Of a stretch of 5,872 nt of DNA, positions 1 to 5,872 are shown piece after piece. Location of the stretch: contig NVRZ01000222.1 in the NCBI GenBank assembly GCA_002401055.1, forward strand, positions 1 through 5,872. The letters run 5' to 3'. The DNA is from Bacteroidota bacterium. Lineage in GTDB: Bacteria; Bacteroidota; Bacteroidia; NORP154. Below the pieces are notes generated by a model, which saw nothing but the letters and a program-made list of their open reading frames with translations, made no database searches and was not told the DNA's origin. Made by a program: the position numbers and the translations under genes. How positions within the stretch are numbered: the first letter of the stretch is position 1; the number at the start of each line of letters is the position of its first letter.

Positions 1-29
1 GTGGCAGATCCATCACAGACGCCGAAACA
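1..29 (-). repeat. Partial SprB-type repeat U26 (first nine residues)
   Basis: The last readable residues are C-F-G-V-C-D-G-S-A, the opening of another unit. It has both C1 and C2 and matches the openings of U1 and U3. The array therefore continues beyond the left edge. Confidence 0.8.
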
Positions 30-3000
30 ACGGGCGCTATCACTGGTAAACGTAACTGCCATTGCGATTGGTTCACCAATCAATCCAACTGCGCTTATCA
101 CACATCCATTCGAATCCGTAACACTAACAGATGCTCCTCCTGCAGCAAGTCCATTTGCTGAAGAATTTGTTTGTGCAAGAGGATCATCCCATAAATACGT
201 AAATGGAGTTGTGCCTCCAGCGATCGATACTGTGATAGACCCGTCGCTACCTCCATTGCAACTAACATCTGTTGTAGATGATATTGTAGCAACACCTGGA
301 GGAATGTCATTTACGGTAACACTCAATGAGGCTGTACAGCCTAAAATATCCGTTACTAATACTGTGTATAATCCGGCCGGAATATTAAATGCGCATGATG
401 TGTTTTGAGATCCTGGATCATCCCAGGAATAAGCGAATAAACCATTGCCTCCACTGGCTGTAACGCATGGACTACCATCTGAGAGTCCGCAATTTGCATC
501 AATGACTGAAGAGTTTAAAGATATAACGGGAGGCTCTACTATTACCACGGAAACTGTATCAATACAGCCGTTCGCATCTTCTACTGTGAGCCCATATGTT
601 CCGGCACATAGGTTAACCGCATTGGCCGTTGTCTGAGTACCAACATCGTTCCATTGGTAGGTATATGATGTTGTGCCTCCAGATACAAGTGCGCTAGCTG
701 TACCATCACAATCGCCATTACAAGTGGTAGGCGTTTGAGACAGGATGACCACATTCAGCACAGTTGGTTCTCCAATTATAACAGAGGCAGAGCCAGAGCA
801 AGCGTTGGAGTCTATAATATTAATAACATATGTGCCAGCACACAATCCTGTTGCAAGGGCGGTAGTTTGAGTACCCGGATCATCCCAACTATAGGTGTAA
901 GGTGGAGTTCCTCCTATAACCAATACCGTAGCGAAGCCATCACATGATCCCATACAACTTGCGTCGCTGAATGAGGAGATGGTAATTGTTGGGGCTCCAA
1001 GATCATTTACGATGGCAATTTCAGATTGTGTACAACCAAATGCATCCGTTACTATTACATTATAGGTACCAGAAAACAACCCAGTTGCAGCTGCAGTTGA
1101 TTGAGTTCCTGGATCATCCCAAGCATAAGTGAAAGGACCACTTCCACTGGAAACAGTAACGGTAGCGGAGCCATCATCCTGACCACAATTTGAACCCATG
1201 GTGTCAATAACAAGAACAATAGCTGCTGGTTCTGTTATGCTTGCGCTGTCAACCAGAATACATCCATTGCTGTCAGTAACATTAATGGTATAAGTTCCAG
1301 GAGTCAATCCGGTTGCACCGGCTGAAGTTTGGAGTCCAGGATCATTCCACTGGTAAGTGTAAGCCGTTGTTCCACCCGCAATGCTGGCAGTTGAACTTCC
1401 ATTTGCGTTACCATTACAATCGACATTTACAATGGTGAATGTATTTGTCAATGCAGCAGGCTCGGATATCAAGGCAACATCAGATATCAAACATCCGTTC
1501 GCATCCTCCACATCCGCAGTATAAGTTCCACCACATAGATTTGTTATCAAGGCGGTTGTTGCGCCATTACTCCATATGTACGTATATGGCCCTACACCAT
1601 TTGAAACCGTAAGGTCAGCCGTCCCGTCACAGTCTCCATTACAATCTACTCCTACTGCGTTAATTGTAGTGGCTAGTGGCAATGGTTCAGCTACTATTTG
1701 AGTTGAATTTGACACGCAGCCACTGGCATCGGTTACTTGGCCTACATAAGTGCCATCACATAGACCTGTTGCTATTGCTGTGGTTTGTGTACCTGGGTCG
1801 TTCCAGGAATAAGTATAAGGTGTTGTTCCTCCTCCTGCAACAATTGTCGCTGTTGCATCACATGTGTCACTACAGCTGGCGGCTGTTGACGACAATGCAA
1901 CTGTGAGAGGTAGGGGCTCCGTAATAACCACATAGGCAGTATCTGAGCAGCCATTGGCATCAGATACAACTACAAAATAACTTGAGTCGCAAAGCCCTGT
2001 TGCAATTGACACGTTTTGCCCATCACTCCACAGAAAAGTGTAAGCAGTAGTACCTCCTGTGGCAGCTGCCGTAGCCGTTCCATCACAAGCATCATAACAA
2101 CTGGCATTGGAAGAAGCAGATATTGATGCTACAAGTGCAGCAGGTCCGTTAACAGTTGCAGAGGAGCTGGTTGTACAGCCAACAGCATCTGTTATTAAGA
2201 CGGTGTATGTTCCAACAGGTAATCCAGTAGCAGTAAAGGTCGTTTGAGCCCCTATGTCGTTCCATAGATATGTATACGGTGGCTGGCCATCTGTAACCGT
2301 AACAGTCAGCTCTCCATCAGAATCGCCATTACAAGTCACATCTATAGAATCAGTCATAGCTGAAGTTGGCCCGGTAGAGTCAGAAACAGCCACATTACCC
2401 ATCCCAAAACAACCACTGGAATCCGTAACGGTGACACTATAGCTTCCTGCCAATAACCCGGTAGCATTTGCATTGGTTTGAGACCCAAGGTCACTCCATA
2501 AATAAGTGTATGGTAAAATACCATTGACTGCAGAGGCAGTTGCCTCACCGTCTGCCTGACCACAATTTGATGAAATATATGTGGTGCTTACCACAATCGC
2601 TAAAGGCTCATTAACTACCACTGATACTATGGTATCACAACCTTTTGCGTCAGTAACAGTTACATCATAAGAATTTGCACAAAGGCCCGTTGCAGTAATA
2701 TTGCTTTGTGATGGACTGGTATTCCATAAGTAAGTGTACGGCGAAGTGCCTCCAGCGGGAGTTACGGTTGCCGATCCATCGCAGGAACCATTACATGTTA
2801 CATCCATACCAACTACTGCGGCAGTAAGAAGAACAGGTTCTGTAATAACAACTGATGCACTGTCCATACATCCTACTGCATCTGTAACAATTACTTGGTA
2901 TGTTCCAGTACAAAGTCCGGTTGCCATCGCTGTTGCCTGTGTACCTGAGTCATCCCAGCTATAAGTAAATGATGAAGTGCCTCCTACAACACTGGCAGCA

Positions 3001-5872
3001 GCCTGTCCATCACAAACACCATTGCAAGAAACGTCGCTATTTACCACAGCTGCAGCAATTCCTCCGGGAACGTCACTAATAGTCACTGTAGCCGTATTTA
3101 CACAACCAGCACTGTCCGTTACCGTAACCACATAGTTCGCAGAAAGAAGTCCCGTTGCAGTGGCATTGGTTTGTATTGGGCTTGTGTTCCAGGAATATGT
3201 GTAAATCCCAGTTCCACCAGATGGAAATGCTGTGGCATCTCCATCTGCCTGGCCGCAATTTGCTTCATTTTGAGCTGTAATTATTGTCAATAAAGGCGGT
3301 TCAGTTACGGTATAGCTAATACTAATTGTGCAGCCATTGGTGTCTGTTACGGTTGCTGTGTAGGTACCAACTCCGAGATTGGATAAGTCTTCTGTGGTTT
3401 CCCCATTAGGAGACCATAGATAAGTGTAAGGTGGTGTTCCACCAGTTATTGTGAGATCAATTGCACCGGTCTTATCACCATTGCAGAGCACATCTGTACC
3501 CAGAACCGTAGCTGCTAATGGTTGGGTCGGTTCAAGAATAATTACTGAAGCCACTGCTTGAACTCCATTAGAGTCGGTAACAGTAACTGAATATGTTCCG
3601 GCGCATAAATTTATTATGTCTTCTGCAGTAAGTCCATTACTCCATAGATAGTTGTAAGGCGCCACACCCCCAACAACAGTTAAGTCTGCCGCCCCAATGC
3701 ATACTCCATTACATAGTAAATCTGTTCCTACAATCGTGAGAACTATTGCACCTGGTTCTAAGATTTCGATACACGCGGTGTCAGCGCATCCATTTGCATC
3801 AATTATTGTAATGCAGAATGTGTCAGCGCAAAGGCTATCTGCTGATGCCGTACTCTGATTTAGTGGATCATTCCAGATGTAAGTGTAGGGTAGGGTACCA
3901 CCAGTCATTGAGCCAATTGCCTCACCGTCACAAATGCCAAAACCCGAGGTATTAGAAACTACTGAAGCAGAGGCGGTACCACCTGGGATATCTAGGATTA
4001 TACCGGAGCCCAATACCTGACAGCCAAGCGAATCAGTAACTGTTACGTTGTATGTTCCTGCTGGGAGATTATTTACAGTCGAGTTCGTAGATGTGCCCGT
4101 ATCATCCCAAATATAAGTGTAGCTACCGCTTCCACCTGTTGGCGTAGCTGTTACCGAACCATCTGACAATCCACAATTTGCATCAACAGCCGTAATTGAT
4201 ACGGTTAACGCTAATGGTTCTGTGATTTGGACACTATCAATTATAAAGCATCCTTGTGCATCCGTAACAGTTAAAATGTAAGTTCCTATGGTTAAGCCTG
4301 AGATGTCCTCAGTTGTAGGCCCACTTGACCAACTAAATGTATATGTCGGCGATCCACCATCAGTTGTTGCATCGATCGATCCATCCGATCCACCATTACA
4401 ACTTACGTTTGTCCCACTAAGAGCCAATGTTAAAGCTGGAGGCTCGGCAATGTTAACCGAAACTGTATCATTGCAACCAAGACTATCGGTTACGGTTACC
4501 ATAAAAGTACCTGCACAAAGGCCTGTTGCATTTGCGTTGCTCTGCGTAGGAGAGGTACTCCACACATATGTATACGGACCCGATCCACCAGAAGCAGAAA
4601 CTGTTGCATCGCCGTCACATACAAGGTTACAACTCACATCATTGAATGCTGTAATAGAGGCATTAACCACAGGCGGTTCAAGAATAGTGACCGAAGCCGC
4701 AGCCACGCACCCATTACTATCTGTAATGGTTGCAGTATAGGTTCCTGCAATCAACCCGGTGGCTTGCACAGTGGTTTGTGTTCCGAGATCATTCCATGAG
4801 TAGGTATAAGGTGAGGTCCCTCCAGTGGCAAGAACCGTTGCAGATCCATCACTTCCACCGAAGCAATTCACATTAACACTGTCTGAAATGCTTGCAGTTG
4901 GCGCGCCGACATCATTAACTGATACTGCTATTGTTGCCGTACAACCATTAGAGTCTGTTACAATTACATTATAACCACCAGCGAGTAATCCAGTTGCACA
5001 ATTATTAGTTTGAGTGCCGGTATCATTCCAGGCATAGGTGTAAGGAGAAATTCCGCCAGTTACTGATACACAAGCCGACCCGTCAGCATTTCCGCACGTG
5101 GCAGCGATAGCAGAAGGTGTTAACACCATAGCGAGAGGTTCACCGATAACAACACTTACAACTGTGTCGCACAGAGCTGTATCCGTTACCGTTACATTGT
5201 AGGTACCCACACATAAACCGGTTGCCGTTGCATTGGTTTGAAATCCTGGGTCACTCCAGCTGTAAGTGTAAGGCGGCGTTCCTCCTGATGGGGTTGCCGT
5301 TCCAGTTCCATCACAAACACCAAAACATGTTGCATTAGTGCCGGCGGTTGCGGCTGACAGTATTGGAGGAACTACCAGTGAAACCGTGTCACTATCTGAG
5401 CATCCATTTAAATCAGTGATTATTAATTTGTACAATCCAGCGCATAATCCTGTAGCTGTGGCATTGGTTTGGGCTGCTGGGTCATTCCACAAATAAGTGT
5501 AAGAAGGGGTTCCTCCGCCCACTGACGCGGAAATACTTCCGTCGCAATCACCATTACAAGATGGATTAGTTGGAGTTAAAGCAATCGTTATCTCAGGTGG
5601 CTCATTGATAGTTACGGTCCCAATTACCACGCATCCGTTGCCGTCTGTAACCGTTACATCATATGTGCCAGCACACACACCACTGATATCTTGTGCAGTT
5701 TCAAAATTTGACCAGTTATAGGTATAAGGAGCTGTTCCCGTTAACATGGTCAGGTCGGCTGAGCCGTCGCACACACCAAAGCATGAAACGTCAGTTGGAA
5801 CAATTGAAAGGGTAGGATCAGGATGGACAGTAATTATCGCGGTAAAAACATCAGTACATGTTCCGTCTGTAA
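1..5872 (-). CDS. Giant SprB-repeat surface protein, internal fragment (both ends outside window)
   Basis: One minus-strand frame, codons 5870 down to 3, is open for 1,956 codons without a stop or frameshift. The translation is a head-to-tail array of 25 complete 75-78-residue repeats plus two partial ones. Each has one invariant Trp in a P-Y-T-Y-x-W type motif, a G-T-Y-x-V-T-V-T-D strand followed by N-G-C, and an E-P or N-D type linker. This matches the SprB repeat of Bacteroidota, an Ig/PKD-like beta-sandwich found in very large T9SS-exported surface proteins such as the gliding adhesin SprB. No signal peptide, membrane segment, enzymatic domain or sorting domain is visible, so the exact protein and its role (adhesion, gliding or stalk) are not determined. 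Composition is extreme: about 167 Asp+Glu but only 3 Lys, 1 Arg and 1 His. Cysteines follow strict pairing rules suggestive of disulfides. Repeat family: fairly sure. Calling the gene sprB: not justified. Start, stop and operon context are not visible. Confidence 0.93.
30..260 (-). repeat. SprB-type repeat U25, 77 aa, long-loop, two Cys
   Basis: Starts C-N-G-G-S-D-G. The usual G-T-Y strand start is replaced by G-G-A-S, so the tyrosine kept as Tyr or Phe in every other complete unit is lost. C2 and C3 are absent. The unit ends S-A-R, the only arginine in the translation. Confidence 0.85.
261..491 (-). repeat. SprB-type repeat U24, D class, with alternative Cys pair
   Basis: Starts C-G-L-S-D-G and ends N-D-I-P-P-G. 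C2 and C3 are absent, but extra cysteines sit at unit residues 9 (S-P-C-V) and 33 (T-S-C-A), exactly as in U4. The aromatic motif is changed to L-F-A-Y-S-W. Confidence 0.85.
492..722 (-). repeat. SprB-type repeat U23, 77 aa, long-loop, four Cys
   Basis: Starts C-N-G-D-C-D-G. V-T-D is V-E-D, as in U19. All four cysteines are present and a D-T-V motif follows the last one. It ends E-P-P with a D-A-N boundary before D-class U24. Confidence 0.85.
723..956 (-). repeat. SprB-type repeat U22, 78 aa, long-loop, four Cys
   Basis: Starts C-M-G-S-C-D-G. N-G-C is changed to N-A-C, with the cysteine kept. The linker is G-E-P and holds the one-residue insertion that makes this unit 78 long. Confidence 0.85.
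957..1187 (-). repeat. SprB-type repeat U21, D class, two Cys
   Basis: Starts C-G-Q-D-D-G and ends N-D-L-G-A-P-T, a linker nearly identical to that of U4. The G-G before the aromatic motif is S-G. C2 and C3 are absent (G-L-F-S-G-T-Y). Confidence 0.85.
1188..1418 (-). repeat. SprB-type repeat U20, 77 aa, long-loop, two Cys
   Basis: Starts C-N-G-N-A-N-G, with alanine at C2 and asparagine replacing the conserved Asp. C3 is absent (G-L-T-P-G-T-Y). It carries D-S-A and D-T-M motifs and precedes D-class U21 with a G-S-N boundary. Confidence 0.85.
1419..1643 (-). repeat. SprB-type repeat U19, 75 aa, short-loop, four Cys
   Basis: Starts C-N-G-D-C-D-G. The loop W-S-N-G-A-T-T-A-L-I is the textbook SprB-repeat short loop. 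V-T-D is V-E-D here, as in U23. The linker is S-E-P. Confidence 0.85.
1644..1874 (-). repeat. SprB-type repeat U18, 77 aa, long-loop, four Cys
   Basis: Starts C-S-D-T-C-D-A, one of the most divergent first motifs (N-G and the final G lost). All four cysteines are still present. The strand after G-T-Y is V-G-Q-V-T-D. The linker is A-E-P. Confidence 0.85.
1875..2099 (-). repeat. SprB-type repeat U17, 75 aa, short-loop, four Cys
   Basis: Starts C-Y-D-A-C-D-G. The loop is W-S-D-G-Q-N-V-S-I. G-T-Y is changed to S-S-Y and V-T-D to V-S-D. All four cysteines are kept. A D-T-A motif follows the last one. Confidence 0.85.
2100..2333 (-). repeat. SprB-type repeat U16, 78 aa, long-loop, two Cys
   Basis: Starts C-N-G-D-S-D-G, with serine at C2 and G-L-P-V-G-T-Y lacking C3. 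The linker has N-G-P instead of E-P. As in U5 and U22, the extra residue lies in the linker. Confidence 0.85.
2334..2564 (-). repeat. SprB-type repeat U15, D class, two Cys
   Basis: Starts C-G-Q-A-D-G and ends in S-D-S-T-G-P-T. The G-G before the aromatic motif is N-G (V-N-G-I-L-P-Y). C2 and C3 are absent (G-L-L-A-G-S-Y). Confidence 0.85.
2565..2795 (-). repeat. SprB-type repeat U14, 77 aa, long-loop, four Cys
   Basis: Starts C-N-G-S-C-D-G, loop W-N-T-S-P-S-Q. It carries one of the three lysines (D-A-K-G-C). A D-T-I motif follows the last cysteine. The linker is N-E-P and the unit ends S-S-N ahead of D-class U15. Confidence 0.85.
2796..3026 (-). repeat. SprB-type repeat U13, 77 aa, long-loop, four Cys
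   Basis: Starts C-N-G-V-C-D-G. The aromatic motif is S-F-T-Y-S-W. The standard four cysteines are present, with G-L-C-T-G-T-Y around C3. A D-S-A motif follows the last cysteine. The linker is T-E-P. Confidence 0.85.
3027..3257 (-). repeat. SprB-type repeat U12, D class, two Cys
   Basis: Starts C-G-Q-A-D-G and ends in S-D-V-P-G-G. C2 and C3 are absent (G-L-L-S-A-N-Y, where the usual G-T-Y is also altered). The loop W-N-T-S-P resembles U14. Confidence 0.85.
3258..3485 (-). repeat. SprB-type repeat U11, 76 aa, short-loop, two Cys
   Basis: Starts C-N-G-D-K-T-G, with lysine in place of C2 and T-G replacing D-G. The loop W-S-P-N-G-E-T-T-E-D-L is one residue longer than in the other short-loop units. 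C3 is absent (N-L-G-V-G-T-Y). It precedes D-class unit U12. Confidence 0.85.
3486..3713 (-). repeat. SprB-type repeat U10, 76 aa, short-loop, three Cys, last Cys lost
   Basis: Starts C-N-G-V-C-I-G. The short loop is W-S-N-G-L-T-A-E-D-I. The N-G-C turn is N-G-V, so the last cysteine is missing while C1, C2 and C3 remain. It is the only other odd-count unit and lies next to U9. The linker is E-P-T-Q-P. Confidence 0.85.
3714..3944 (-). repeat. SprB-type repeat U9, 77 aa, long-loop, five Cys, first Cys replaced by Gly
   Basis: The first cysteine is glycine (G-F-G-I-C-D-G; codon ggt at 3942-3944, one base from tgt). C2, C3 and the last cysteine are kept. Two extra cysteines appear at unit residues 44 (T-F-C-I) and 58 (T-A-C-I), on the two strands flanking the N-G-C turn. 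The total is odd, leaving one unpaired unless it bonds outside the unit. Confidence 0.85.
3945..4175 (-). repeat. SprB-type repeat U8, D class, two Cys
   Basis: Starts C-G-L-S-D-G and ends in L-D-I-P-G-G-T-A. C2 and C3 are absent (N-L-P-A-G-T-Y). The start motif is identical to that of U24, and the linker resembles U12. Confidence 0.85.
4176..4400 (-). repeat. SprB-type repeat U7, 75 aa, short-loop, two Cys
   Basis: Starts C-N-G-G-S-D-G. The short loop S-S-G-P-T-T-E-D-I-S-G-L is close to the canonical SprB-repeat form. C2 and C3 are both absent. It directly precedes D-class unit U8 and ends in D-A-N, the boundary typical before D units. Confidence 0.85.
4401..4631 (-). repeat. SprB-type repeat U6, 77 aa, long-loop, four Cys
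   Basis: Starts C-N-L-V-C-D-G. The loop reads W-S-T-S-P-T-Q, close to the W-N-T-S-P loops of U12 and U14. All four standard cysteines are present. Candidate O-glycosylation motifs D-S-L and D-T-V sit on either side of the last cysteine. Confidence 0.85.
4632..4865 (-). repeat. SprB-type repeat U5, 78 aa, long-loop, two Cys
   Basis: Starts C-F-G-G-S-D-G. Serine replaces C2, and C3 is also absent (G-L-I-A-G-T-Y). Only the first and last cysteines remain. The extra residue compared with most units lies in the linker after L-E-P-P. Confidence 0.85.
4866..5096 (-). repeat. SprB-type repeat U4, D class, with alternative Cys pair
   Basis: Starts C-G-N-A-D-G and ends in N-D-V-G-A-P-T, the D-class signature. 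It lacks the C2 and C3 cysteines but has two others, at unit residues 9 (S-A-C-V) and 33 (N-N-C-A). The same two positions are used in U24 and in no other unit. Confidence 0.85.
5097..5327 (-). repeat. SprB-type repeat U3, 77 aa, long-loop, four Cys
   Basis: Starts C-F-G-V-C-D-G, with G-G-T-P-P-Y-T-Y-S-W in the middle. The usual N-G-C turn is A-L-C here, but the cysteine is kept. Two D-T-(A/V) motifs flank it. The linker is G-E-P. Confidence 0.85.
5328..5558 (-). repeat. SprB-type repeat U2, 77 aa, long-loop, four Cys
   Basis: Starts C-N-G-D-C-D-G, with cysteines at 1, 5, 39 and 53. The linker has V-P-P in place of E-P-P. It holds one of only three lysines in the translation (L-Y-K-L). A D-T-V motif of the Bacteroidota O-glycosylation type follows the last cysteine. 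Confidence 0.85.
5559..5783 (-). repeat. SprB-type repeat U1, 75 aa, short-loop, four Cys
   Basis: Starts C-F-G-V-C-D-G. The loop after Trp24 is the short W-S-N-F-E-T-A-Q-D-I-S form, two residues shorter than most units. Cysteines are at unit residues 1, 5, 37 and 51. It ends in N-E-P-P-E. The motif Y-T-Y-N-W is intact. Confidence 0.85.
5784..5872 (-). repeat. Partial SprB-type repeat U0 (C-terminal end only)
   Basis: The first 29 readable residues are the tail of a repeat: the last cysteine (in T-D-G-T-C-T-D, matching the N-G-C position), the final strand and a linker. The linker reads H-P-D-P instead of E-P and carries the only histidine in the translation. The rest of the unit is beyond the right edge. 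Confidence 0.8.

Noticed and set aside
1..408. Plus-strand open frame of 135 codons at the left edge
   Set aside because: It lies opposite U24-U26 in the continuous minus-strand frame and encodes nothing recognisable. The same low-stop antisense frame recurs at other repeats (for example 2254-2442 and 2734-2964).
3714..3944. Possible sequencing error or decay at U9, where the first cysteine becomes glycine
   Set aside because: The frame and unit length (77) are intact, other unit features are conserved, and the neighbouring unit shows a matching cysteine loss. A real substitution is more likely, although a single-base error cannot be excluded.
4288..4740. Plus-strand open frame of 150 codons with a repeated internal pattern
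   Set aside because: It is antisense to U5-U7. Its internal repetition is the mirror image of the minus-strand repeats, and it has no independent support such as a plausible ribosome binding site or recognisable domain.
1..5872. CRISPR-like or non-coding tandem repeat, suggested by the regular spacing of about 231 bp
   Set aside because: Units vary in DNA sequence while preserving amino acids, the period is always a multiple of three, and there is no short identical direct repeat with unique spacers.
1..5872. Frameshifts or stop codons that would mark a pseudogene
   Set aside because: Cysteine or equivalent codons at every unit boundary were located on the plus strand and all fall in the same frame. 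No internal stop was met from 5870 to 3.
1..5872. Naming the gene sprB
   Set aside because: SprB repeats occur in many unrelated giant Bacteroidota proteins. Without the termini or neighbouring genes, orthology to the Flavobacterium gliding adhesin cannot be claimed.

Overview
The whole window lies inside one giant protein-coding gene read on the minus strand. A single frame (codons from 5870 down to 3) stays open for 1,956 codons. It has no stop, no frameshift and no gene boundary, and it runs off both ends of the window. No start codon, ribosome binding site, promoter, terminator, RNA gene, mobile element or CRISPR array was found. The plus strand holds only antisense shadows of the repeats.

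The protein is a tandem array of 25 complete Ig-like repeats of 75-78 residues (225-234 bp), plus a partial unit at each end. The consensus is roughly C-N-G-x-C-D-G ... G-G-T-x-P-Y-T-Y-x-W ... G-L-C-A-G-T-Y-x-V-T-V-T-D-x-N-G-C ... E-P. This is the SprB-repeat pattern (Pfam PF13573 type) of giant secreted surface proteins of Bacteroidota. SprB of Flavobacterium, the gliding-motility adhesin exported by the type IX secretion system (T9SS), is the best-known example. The organism is therefore most likely a member of the Bacteroidota. The N-terminal signal peptide and the C-terminal T9SS sorting domain that would confirm this are outside the window.

In protein order (right to left on the map) the units are numbered U1 (5559-5783) to U25 (30-260). 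They fall into three classes. Long-loop units with an E-P type linker are U2, U3, U5, U6, U9, U13, U14, U16, U18, U20, U22, U23 and U25. Short-loop units (W-S-N-G type) are U1, U7, U10, U11, U17 and U19. 'D' units, which start C-G-x-x-D-G and end in an N-D-x-x-G-x type linker, are U4, U8, U12, U15, U21 and U24.

The most informative signals are at residue level. Two of the cysteine positions are present together or absent together in all 25 units. A second rare cysteine pair recurs at identical positions in U4 and U24. The only two units with an odd cysteine count are neighbours (U9 and U10). The 1,956 residues hold only 3 Lys, 1 Arg and 1 His, against about 167 Asp+Glu by hand count. Together these suggest a disulfide-stapled, extremely acidic, extracellular stalk or adhesin.
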